From Tribonema minus (lineage: Eukaryota; Sar; Xanthophyceae; Tribonematales; Tribonemataceae), in contig JAFCMP010000002.1 in assembly GCA_017506865.1 (NCBI GenBank), forward strand, positions 930,001 through 994,000: a DNA stretch of 64,000 nt, written 5' to 3'. Below are positions 11,954-21,548 of the stretch, one piece after another. How positions within the stretch are numbered: the stretch's first letter is position 1; each line of letters begins with the position of its first letter. Position numbers and translations under genes: made by a program. The notes below the pieces were generated by a model, which did no database searches, was not told where the DNA came from, and worked only from the letters and a program-made list of their open reading frames with translations.

Positions 11954-12600
11954 CCCCGCCCTCGGACTGGCCCGGGGGTACTGCCGGGCGTGCGCGCGTG
12001 GGGGCGCTTCAATGATTCCGTCGGCACGTGTGGCATGGCGAGGTCAGCGCGCATTGCCTCTGCCCCGCGCTGGCTGACATATGGACCAGACCGCAGGCAC
12101 CTGTGCATGCACTCAGCTTCCTTACCGCCCGTAGGCAGTCTTCTGCCGTGCAACCATACATAATGCTCATCTCCTGCACACGCTTGGCATGGTGTGCCCC
12201 AGTGCTGCAGGTACTGCTGCCTGAAGGGGCACGGTCACCGGATGGGTCGTGATCAACCTGCTGCCGGATGCCCTTGGCGTATACTGCCGCCGGATTTTGC
12301 TGACAGTGTGATGTGCTCGCCTCAGGGTTCAGCATCGACCTCCTGCAGCTACCACCGTTGAAGTGGGCCACTACCGGTGCCATGCGGCTCGCAGCTGACA
12401 GTTTGCCTCGCTGTTTGCTGTCCTCTTTCTGACCAAGCTGCCAAAATGCCAGTGTGCATAGTGAACACCTCAGTCACTGTGGCTCAGGCTGCTGTGGCAA
12501 CTGCAGCGCAGTACGGGGCTGTGTCCGACTCGTCCAATTAAAGGGACTTCAGACATTAAAGAAGCCTTGCTGTGACGGGTACGCTTCTTTCTGCCCTCGT
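11954..12600. other. No gene recognised
   Basis: GC-rich flank of the decayed element up to about 12100, then unremarkable sequence. No element terminus or target-site duplication could be identified by eye. Confidence 0.35.
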
Positions 12601-13540
12601 CAGCAAAACGTTTGAAAATCGTCACCGGTGACGCTCTGCTGGACAGACGCCTTCTGAACGTGTTGAAAGCAAGGCGTCAGGGCAGGCACACAGTGCCCGC
12701 GCTGAAGGGCCAAATACCAAGTGCAGTTGCCATACACCTCAACGCCTTGTGTTTCACTCGGAGACGCTTTCGTGTAGGGCAAATTTGGCGTAAACGTCTT
12801 ACTGACGCCTTATTCGTATCTCGGCGAAAAGCACCGAGGAAGGAAACATGCCGTTGGACAACGCCAACGCCTTCAAGTTCCGCTTGCCTAGGCATGCGCC
12901 ATGTAGGCTGCGATGAAGGCATGCAAGTGTCTACGCCTTGCGTAACAGTAGGCGACGCCTTCGCCTTGGGCTGAAGTACAGTTGACGCGTATTTGGGCAA
13001 GTTGAACAAACGAGGCGAAACGGTCCGAGGACGTTACATGTAATTTGTGTTGCTTTGACGTGTTGCGCTGCACGAGGTAACGCTTTCAAGCAGGCAGACA
13101 ATTGCAGTCGACGTGTTCACCAACGCCTTGCCTTTCACGAGGCTACGCCTGCGTGTAGGCGCGCTATTGCAGCCAACGCTTTCACCAACGCATTGTGTTT
13201 CACGAGAGTACGCCAGTGTGTAGGGCGCGATTGCAGCCAACGTCTTCGCCAACGCCTTGTCTCTCACGAGGCTACGCTTGCGTGTAGGGCGCAGTTGCAG
13301 CCAACGCTTTCATCAACGCCTTGCTAATTGCGGGGTCACGTTTGCATGCTGACCCTCCGCCTTCTCCTTTACGAAGCCGCGCCTGCATGTAGGGCTTAAA
13401 ATAGAGTCGAAAGCGTACACTACGCATCGTGTGAACGTGTACACTACGCATTGTGCTTCAGTAGGCGACGTGTTGCTGCAGGGCACCCAGTGCAGGTGAG
13501 AGCGTTCAGTACGCACAGAGCTTCACAAGGAGACATGTTC
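12600..13540. repeat. Satellite with a 64-bp unit
   Basis: The clearest units are anchored by TTGCAG at 13102, 13167, 13231 and 13295 (spacings 65, 64, 64). Each contains CCAACGCTTTCACCAACGCCT-type sequence, TTTCACGAGGCTACGC and GCGTGTAGGGCGC. Degenerate units extend left to about 12600 and right to about 13540. No conserved reading frame was seen. Confidence 0.8.
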
Positions 13541-13799
13541 CTGTTTGTTCATACACCAGGTGCAGGCACGTGCTTACGTCCATTATACATTTGCTACATT
13601 GCCTAACCGTCTCACCATCTGTGCTGCCTCCTGCACCACTGCTGCTGCCCTAGCAGGGACGGCCTAATAGCAACGGTGGGCGCCTGCAGGCGCGCACAGC
13701 ACCAGAAGTGGGACGTGGCGTACACGCTGACTGACGGCGCGCGGCACGAGGCACAAGGATGAGTGACACGTGACGCACGTGACGCAGTGGTGCATGGCA

Positions 13800-14350
13800 T
13801 GCACTAGAGCCCACGAAGCAAGCAAGGGCGCTAGAACCCATTGTGCATTAGCGGGCAGGTCACCATGGTGTGTGCTCGAGCCCATTGCGCCTACTGTGGC
13901 AGGCAGGTGAGCACGGTGTGCGCTTGAGCCCGTTGCGCAAGTGGGCTCTGCGGCAGGCAGGTTAGCACGGTGTGCGCTTGAGCCCGTTGCGCAAGTGGGC
14001 TCTGCGGCAGGCAGGTTAGCACGGTGTGCGCTTGAGCCCGTTGTGCAATTAGGCTCTGTGGCAGGCAGGCAGGTCGCCGTAGCATGCGCTTGAGCCCATT
14101 GCGCGTACTGTGGCAGGCAGCGTACCACGATGTGCGCTTGAGCCCATTGTGCAAGTAGGCTCTGTGGCAGACAGGCATGTTGCCATGGCATGCTAGAGCC
14201 CATTGTGCAAGTAGGCTCTACTGCGGCAGGCAGGTTACCACGGTAAGCGCTAGAGCCCATTGTGCAAGTAGGCTCTACTGCGGCAGGCAGGTTACCACGG
14301 TGTGCGCTAGAGCCCATTGTGCAAGTAGGCTTTGTGGCAGACAGTCCAGT
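13800..14350 (+). repeat. Satellite array 1, 48-58 bp unit with dyad symmetry
   Basis: About ten units are anchored by GAGCCC (13878, 13926, 13980, 14034, 14092, 14140 and on) with spacings of 48, 54 and 58. The fullest unit reads GAGCCC, then GTTGCGCAAGT, then GGGCTC, followed by TGCGGCAGGCAGGT and a CACGGTGTGCGC spacer. The GAGCCC/GGGCTC arms and inner TTGCGCAA make a nearly complete palindrome. The same unit recurs at 18.1-18.6 kb in the same orientation. Confidence 0.85.
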
Positions 14351-14399
14351 ATCCTCAAGGCAGCTAGGACACACGTAGTGACGGAGCACGTACAGCATC

Positions 14400-15560
14400 A
14401 CGTAATATAAACATCACTGTGTAAATGGAAACTAATGATTCTGTAGATGCTTTGAGCCAATGCTGCCATGCATCTAGAGACTCCAGTGCCACACTGTGTA
14501 CTGGCACCAACGATAATCAATTGTTTCAATTGACACTCACGTTTGCCCGGGTGCACAGAATAGCGGCAGTGTCTTCACGTGCTCTAGCGCAGCCGGCAGT
14601 GCTAGTGGCGGCTATTGGTACTGTTGGCACAGGGATCACCGAAGGTGAGGTGGTCTTCGACCACCCATAGCAATGTACACTTTTGTCACAATTGATGCTA
14701 TTGACGCAAGTGAGTCAACGCTGCCACCATTGCCGCTCTGGAAAGCATATATTCGATTGAGTCAAAGGTGCGCGTTGGCGTGACCGAAGGCCGCACAACA
14801 CTCACCCCTGCGGCGTCTGTTAACAGAGGCAATTTGCGCATATCGCGCAGTGTCGCGAAGTGTCACCGCAGTCACATGTTACACGCACATGCCGCTGGCA
14901 CATTCAAGTGAATCCATTGTTTCATGGCGGCACAGGAATCACTCGCGTCCAGTTCACATGCAAGCCTGCCAAGACCACTCGAACAGTGCCAATTGTGGAT
15001 CACCAACGGTGATGTGGGCGAAGTGTGGGCGAAGTGTGGGCGAAGCCCACGTCGTGCGGCTCTTAGGCCGCGTCGCCGAAGGCGACACTTCGCGACCCCC
15101 ACGTCGTGCCGCGTCGCCATAGGCGACACTTCGCAACACCCACCCTATTGCGTACTATGAAGTTGGCGGCCAGTACGTGCAGGATTCGCAAGAGCAGTTC
15201 ACCACCATCAATTTAAGCGAAATGACGCTCAAGCAACATCCAGCTTTGATGCAACAAAGTCAAGAGAGGCACACATAACACTGTTCACTGAAGTGGCACA
15301 TCGTTCAAGTCGATGTCCTCATTGGTTGAAGCACGGCAGGGCGTGGGGTGATCCTGTAAGCCTGTGTGACACGCCTGACGATTTGAGACCAGGTGCAGAC
15401 ACGGCGAGCACATTACATTACTGTTGCTACACTGCCGATCAGCGCAGCTCTCTAGGCTCGATCAGTCTGCAAGCGCGCATCTTTGCCCGCATGTGTAGCT
15501 ACAAGCAGCTACAGGCCATACCGGCTATACACCAAACAACAACCCACTTTCACAAGGACA
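14400..15560. other. No gene recognised; short tandem repeats at 15010-15140
   Basis: There is a GTGGGCGAA triplication at about 15013-15045. Two copies of a unit with CACGTCGTGCSGC, GCGTCGCC and GGCGACACTTCGC follow at 15050-15130. The rest shows no splice-flanked coding segment that I can support. Confidence 0.45.
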
Positions 15561-15576
15561 GGAATCAGCAGCTAGG

Positions 15577-17298
15577 CTACCGACGCGACCGTACAACGCG
15601 CAGGCCAGCAGACGCGCCCTTCAACTCATGGGTATAATCACGTGGTAGATGGAGCTCTGTAAGTGTGCTCGGCAAGTGCGGAAGCTGATGCGTGTATGCG
15701 GGGTTGTTGATGACAAGTTTCGTCAGGCTCGGCGACAGTGCGCCGAAAGGATGATTGAAGCTGTGACCAGTGCTTAACGTCTGCAGCAAAGGCGGGAAGT
15801 CTTCGAACGAGCAGTTATAGTCATAAGACTCGAGACTCAGCTCCAATAGTCCATGCGGCAGCGTGCCAAGGGGACGGGCAAAGCGACCCTGGTGATGGAC
15901 CGACAACCGCTGCAGCGTTTGCGGCAACTGTCCAAGTTCTTGGTCAAATCCTCTTCCCAGCCTTAGCACCTTGGCGCATATGCGTGATTGCGAAGAGGAA
16001 AGGAGAGAGAGAGAGAAAGACGCAAGGGCCTGTAAGGAACGGATATAGAAAGATGCTGGCGAGTGTGCACATCAGGCACACGTTTGTTGGCGTGTGTAGC
16101 AATGCCCAACCGCCAGGAAGAGAATACGACAGCAGTCATCACGCCACTGCAGCGCATGCATATAGACTTGCTATCAGGCTGCCACCATCAAAGGGCCTGC
16201 ATCACACGAGTGCGCAGCTGATCTGCAAAACAACAACGCAACTCTGACGACAGAGCTTCATACCTGCAGCCCCGGGGGGAGGTCACGCATCGGCTCGTTA
16301 AATCGGGTGGTGTTGCTCATATCCAGCCTCACAAGCTGTGCCGGCACGTTTCCGCCTTCAAACATCGTAGTGTAATTGCCGACAATAGTCAGATCTGTAA
16401 CCGTTGGCGGCAGAGACAGGAGTGAATTGCTGTCGATGCCCAGATCGCCGTCGTCGTTCTCGTTGTTGATGACGATAGTTAGTGGTGATAGTACGTTGGC
16501 GCTGTTTGAGCCGTCGCCGGCGCCGTATTGAATCAGCCGGAAGCCGTCGACCCAGGTTGTATAGTCAAGCTGGAATGTGCGCAGGCTTGTAGGCAGCACC
16601 AGCTCCTGACCCTCCAGGCGCATGCTGTAGACAATCAGCTTGCACAGGCCGCGCGGGAGCTGCAGGGCCGGATAAGGCTGGAGCTTCCACTCACGAGTCT
16701 TGCGATAGCTGACGTGGCCGCCGCCGGAGGCTTGGACGTGCAGCTCGGTCAGGCCTGGCGGCAGCTGTGCCAGCGCCGCCGCGGCGCAGTCTTCATCCTC
16801 CATGTTGTCGACGAGCAGAAGCTTCAGCCGCGGCGGCAACGGCAGCGCCTGCGGCACCAGGCCCGGGCCGTCGAGCATCAGGGCGCTGATGCGGGTGGCC
16901 CAGTGCGGGCTGTCCTTGACGGCGCTGAGCACTTGCAGGGCGTCGGCGACGACGCCGCGTTTGGCCTGAAGGACAAACTGCTCCACGTTCTTGGTCAGCA
17001 GAATGCCGGCCATGCAGGTCTGCGAAGGAAGTCCTCCGTGGGACACGGTCAGCTTGATTGCCGGCTTGACGTCGGTGTGCATCTGCTTGTTGAGAGCCCA
17101 CGCGTTCTTGGGGAGATAACGCCCATTGGCCATGATAGTCCAGACGCGTAGAAAGGAGGTGGCTGCAGGTGCAGGAGTGACATCAGATGTTGTTGCCGCG
17201 ATTGCTGATGCAGGCGCTAAGTCTGCGAGCACTGCTGCCGCGTGTGCTGCCGCAAGCCTTGGCCGAAAATAGGTGTGCTTGCTGCTGCTGGTGCCCAT
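15577..17298 (-). CDS. FNIP-repeat (LRR-like) protein, two exons
   Basis: Exon 1 is 17298-16264 (345 codons) and exon 2 is 15969-15577 (130 codons plus stop), giving 475 residues. The 294-base intron starts GTATGA, ends CCAAG behind a CTCTCTCT-rich tract, and is phase 0. The join falls inside a repeat (LPPGLQ, then VLRLGRGFDQELGQLP), which supports the model. Successive FNIP-type units (F-[ND]-x-P/E-L-x-x-LP-x-x-L-x-x-L) cover the last 170 residues, for example FNEPMRDLPPGL and FNHPFGALSPSL. The N-terminus MGTSSSKH fits an N-myristoylation signal (Gly2, Ser6). FNIP proteins are known from amoebae, algae and giant viruses, usually as protein-interaction scaffolds; the role here is unknown. Unlike its neighbours, the intron has no copies of the exon ends. 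Confidence 0.87.
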
Positions 17299-17489
17299 GG
17301 AGGAAGCTGGATGATGGGTGTGAGAGTGTGAGGAGTTGGTTGTGAAAGCGCTGTGAGCTGAGAAGAGAAATAATCAAGAGAAAAAATTCAAAGAAAAAGT
17401 GTTGAAAAACTGCGTAGGGCCGCGAGGAATGTGGAACATCAAAAGGCTCGTTGCTCCGTTAATCGTCAGTCGTCTCCCCTCTTCAAGTC

Positions 17490-17990
17490 ACTCAAGCAGC
17501 AATCGGCACAGCATCAGCAGCAGCAGCAGCACAGTTGCAGCAGCAGCACAGTTGCAGCAGCAGCACAAAAGCAGCGGCAGCAGCAGCAGCAGCAGCAGCG
17601 GCAGCAACAGCAGAATCACTCTGCCACAGCATCACCCACAACAACAAATGCAGCAGCAGCAGGTCTAGGGACGAGGGTGTTAGCCACAGCAGGACGACAG
17701 CTGCATCCGGGCAGTAGCACAACCAAAGGGCAACAGCAGCAACGAGCAGGTCAGCAGCAGTCATGCAGTTGCAAGTTCATCTCATGCATGACAACGCATG
17801 GTGGGGTGCACTTACACGGCGGCACATGACAGTTGCTTTACTGCAGCACGCGTTTCCATGTTCTTACCCTGCTCCACTTGCACCTTCAAACTGATGTGTG
17901 TCTTCATGTTGCTACCACTGCATCAACAGCAGCGGTAGCTTCAGCAGCAGCACTGAAGCAGCAGCAGCAGCAGCATGGCGAGGGCAAAGA
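17490..17990 (+). repeat. CAG/GCA microsatellite clusters
   Basis: Dense CAG triplets with interruptions lie at 17510-17610 and 17640-17770, with a second cluster at 17920-17975. Short ORFs here read as poly-Gln, poly-Ser or poly-Ala depending on frame, as expected of any CAG tract. No flanking domain supports a gene. Confidence 0.8.
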
Positions 17991-18109
17991 GGTCCGCTTC
18001 TGATGCCAGTGTAGATGTTCGCGCCGGGAGGGCTGCGTCACACACTGGAGCAGCTGCAGGCACAGCAACGGCGCCGCCCGCACCTGCCTGCGCCCCCGCC
18101 GCCGCAGTG

Positions 18110-18584
18110 GCATGCAGGCTTTGCGGCAGGTAGGCAGGTCACCACAGTGTGCGCTCTCTGAGCCCATTGTGCGAACAGGCTCTGTGGCAGGCAGGCAGGT
18201 TACCACAGTGTGCGCTTGAGCTCGTTGTGCCTACTGTGGCAGGCAGCGTACCACGGTGTGCGCTTGAGCCCGTTGTGCTAGTAGGCTCTGCGGCAGGCAG
18301 GCAGGTCGCCATAGCATGCGCATGAGCCCATTGAGCAAGTGGGCTCTGCAGCGGACAGGCAGCGTACCACGGCGTACGCTAGAGCCCATTGTGCCTACTG
18401 TGGCAGGCGGAGTAGCACGGTGTGCGCTGGAGTCCATTGTGCCTATTGTGGCAGGCAGGTCGCCGGACCATGCGCTTGAGCCCATTGCATGTACTGTAGC
18501 AGGCAGCTTACCACGATGTGAGCTTGAGCCCGGTGTGCAAGTAGGCTCTGTGGTGGGCAGGCAGGTCGCCGTAGCATGTGCTTG
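18110..18584 (+). repeat. Satellite array 2 (same family as 13.8-14.35 kb)
   Basis: About eight units carry TTGAGCCC, ATTGTGCAAGTA, GGCTCTGTGGCAGGCAGG and GTYRCCRYRGYRTGCGC. The array stops abruptly within one unit (GTAGCATGTGCTTGG), and coding sequence of the SprB-repeat fragment begins at about 18585. The two arrays flank the FNIP gene in the same orientation. Confidence 0.85.
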
Positions 18585-20107
18585 GTTGCGCGTACTAACA
18601 CATACTCGGTAGTGATCGCCGACTCGGTGGGCGCGACAATCACCGCAAGTTTCACAATAACCCAAAACCCTGTCATATCCTACACTGGCGGAACTGTGAC
18701 CAATGTGCTGATCAATGGCCAGAGCACTGGTCAGATCTCAGCGTTAACAGTCACCGGCGGCTCTGGCACTGGGTATGCGTACGCTTGGGGTGCCGGCATT
18801 GCCAACCCCACCGTCAATGCTACCAAGACTGGACTTGTGGCCAACACGTACTCATTAGTCATCACCGACTCGTTGGGCGCGACAATCACCGCAAGTTTCA
18901 CAATAACCCAAAACCCTGTCATATCGTACACTGGCGGAACTGTCACCAATGTGCTGATCAATGGCCAGAGCACCGGTCAGATCTCAGCACTGACAGTCAG
19001 CGGCAGCTCTGGTACTGGGTATACGTACGCTTGGGGCGCCGGCATTGCCAACCCCACAGTCAATGGTACCAAGACTGGACTTGTGGCCAACACGTACTCG
19101 GTAGTGATCACCGACTCGGTGGGCGCGACCAAGTCTGCAAGTTTCACAATAACCCAAAATCCTGTCATAACTTACACGGGCGGTACTGTCACCAATGTGC
19201 TGATATACGGCCAGAGCACAGGTCAGATCTCAACACTGACAGTCAGCGGCGGCTCTGGCACTGGGTATACATACGCTTGGGGCGCCGGCATTGCCAACCC
19301 CACAGTCAATGCTACCAAGACTGGACTTGTGGCCAACACGTACTCATTAGTCATCACCGACTCGGTGGGCGCGACCAAGTCTGCAAGTTTCACAATAACC
19401 CAAAATCCTGTCATAACGTACACGGGCGGTACTGTCACCAATGTGCTATTATACGGCCAGAGCACAGGTCAGATCTCAACACTGACAGTCAGCGGCGGCT
19501 CTGGTACTGGGTATACGTACGCTTGGGGCGCCGGCATTGCCAACCCCACAGTCAATGCTACCAAGACTGGACTTGTGGCCAATACGTACTCGTTAGTCAT
19601 CACCGACTCGGTGGCTGCAACCAAGTCTGCCAGTTTTACCGTCACACAAAATCCTGTCGTATCGTACACTGGCGGAATGTGCTGATCAATGGCCAGAGCA
19701 CCGGTCAGATCTCAGCGTTGACAGACAGCGGCGCCTCTGGCACTGGATATACGTACGCATGGGGCGCCGGCGTTGCCAACCCCACCGTCAATGCTACCAA
19801 GACTGGACTTGTGGCCAACACGTACTCGTTAGTCATCACTGACTCGGTGGGTGCAACCAAGTCGGCAAGTTTCACAATAACCCAAAACCCTGTCATATCG
19901 TACACTGGCGGAACTCTCACCAATGTGCTGATATATGGCCAGAGCACCGGTCAGATCTCAGCACTGACAGTCAGCGGTGGCTCTGGCACTGGGTATACGT
20001 ACGCATGGGGCGCCGGCATTGCCAACCCCACAGTCAATGCTACCAAGACTGGACTTGTGGCCAACACGTACTCGTTAGTCATCACTGACTCGGTGGGCGC
20101 AACAAGG
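18585..20107 (+). pseudogene. Fragment of SprB-repeat protein, 246-bp repeats, frameshifted
   Basis: Six 82-residue repeats are seen. The anchor ATCAATGGCC or its variants falls at 18711, 18957, 19203, 19449, 19685 and 19931, so all spacings are exactly 246 except one of 236. Each unit has GQSTGQISALTV, GSGTGYTYAWGAGIANPTV, TKTGLVANTYSLVITDS and SASFTITQNPV. This is the signature of SprB/gliding-adhesin-like repeats known mainly from Bacteroidota surface proteins. A 10-base deletion at about 19677 removes part of TGGTVTN and shifts the frame. No start codon, signal peptide or anchor is present: the left end begins in mid-repeat beside a satellite and the right end degenerates at about 20108. 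It is an orphan fragment of a larger gene, perhaps of bacterial origin. Confidence 0.85.
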
Positions 20108-20740
20108 CTCCTCCTCTCTCTCTTCACCAAGGGGCCTCTGGGCCTGCCTCAATGCTGAAACTCACAGGTGACATATGACTAAGTAACATAGGCTGTCTAG
20201 TGAATCTGTAGGCAGTCCGGATCATTAGTGTGAAAAGCAGGATGTAAGAATGTGCCTCATGCTGCCCAAAAGCATAGCGAACAAGTGTTGCGTGTAGCGT
20301 GGTGCAATCAGTGCTCAACAATGCGTTCAAACACTCTATTGTATTGCACAGTACTGGGTTCGGCGGAGTGTGACAATTAAGGATTACATGATGACAATGC
20401 CGGGTGCAATAATTGCTGCGCAATGTGCACTTCACATGCGTGAAGCGCAAAAAGCCTCTGCTTGTACTTGCTGCAGTCAGCTATGCATGCTGTATGCATC
20501 CCCTCTTACTGTTGAGGTGCTTGCTCTTGTTTGTGCTGCAGAGTTCTTGGGCCCAACTTCTGCGCTGCAGCTCAGACAGTAATCTTGCTTTTATTACTCC
20601 TGCATATGGAGCGAGAATGCTGTGTTTCAAAGTCCCAACTCTAATTCACTACTATGATGTTGCAAGTTTGCTATGACTATCGTGTAAGCTACTTCGCAAT
20701 TTCGCCCAGATGGTGAAAAACTGCACGGAAACACAAGAAC
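20108..20740. other. No gene recognised
   Basis: AT-richer sequence with short unsupported ORFs. It has a CTCCTCTCTCTCTTCACC tract right after the SprB fragment. Confidence 0.35.
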
Positions 20741-20749
20741 ATCTGCTAC

Positions 20750-21548
20750 GCATACAACAACCATCTCACCTGCAGCCGCGGCACCGCCAGTGCCACTGCC
20801 AGCGCCAGCTCCGGCTTGCGCAGCACCTGAGGGTAAAGACAGACAAGGCAAGAGGCAAAAGGAGCAGGCAGGGCGTGGGATAAGGCATTTATGCGCATGG
20901 TGTGTATGTGCAACATGAGCTGGCAAGCAACAGCAAAACGAACCTCAATGTGCCAGCAGCCACATGATGCTACACAACACACCAGCTCAGAAACAAGGTT
21001 TCAGGCGCGCTCACACGACAGCAGCAAAATGATGCAACATTGTGGTGACCAGGTGCACGTGAGGTGGGGACCTGGACAGTTGCCAACAACTTGGCAGCAT
21101 GCAGGAAATCAAGCCAGTGACCAGCGCTAGCTTATGCACGCCGAAATGCAGCGCACAGCAATGATCAAATCGAATGAGCCTCCCAAGAGTTATGACATCA
21201 TGTTAGCAACTGTGTCACTTACAGCTAGGGTTGTGCCGAGAGGATGACGTGTATACATATGCGTTTTGATTCGTCATACATTATATATACGCTTACAGGT
21301 ACAAAGCTTATGAACTCTACACATTTTAATTCATGCTGCACTCAGGTTTTGACGTGTTCTCCACCTCATGGTGTAGCGTGTATACTACCCAGTATAATGG
21401 CCATTGGGTTCAGGTTCTCTTTCGCAAGGGATATCGGCAGACCAGCTGATGGTGATAAGTGACTGAGATATACATGTAGCCGCTGCTGCTACTGCTGAGC
21501 AGCTGCCACTTGGCAGGCCCCATCCTGCTACTACAACAGCGCTTTTGT
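20750..21548 (+). repeat. Duplicated segment, copy 1 (3' tail of Gag-like unit)
   Basis: This matches 37255-38160 over most of its length with scattered substitutions. Shared blocks include CTCACCTGCAGCCGCGGCACC, ATGCGCATGGTGTGTATGTG, CACATGATGCTAC, TATGACATCATGTTAGC and GACGTGTATACATATGCG. The match ends with CTACAACAGCGCTTTTGT, whose reverse complement holds the last codons and TAG of the Gag-like ORF. Copy 2 has about 110 extra bases at 37445-37555. Confidence 0.85.

Noticed and set aside
13980-14060. TTGCGCAA in the satellite as a C/EBP-type binding site
   Set aside because: The match is to an animal factor consensus; here it is more simply the centre of the unit's palindrome.
13800-14350. 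CRISPR-like look of regularly spaced repeats
   Set aside because: Whole units are similar with no unique spacers, unit length varies, there are no cas genes, and the context is eukaryotic. It is a satellite.
17399-17829. Poly-Gln/Ser protein
   Set aside because: The ORF is only a CAG microsatellite read in frame, with no flanking domain or splice support.
18785-20158. Long second-frame ORF and antisense ORFs over the SprB repeats
   Set aside because: A 246-bp repeat without stops stays open in several frames. Only the frame with SprB-type sequence is meaningful; the 19.7-20.1 kb part of the second frame is the real frame after the 10-bp deletion.
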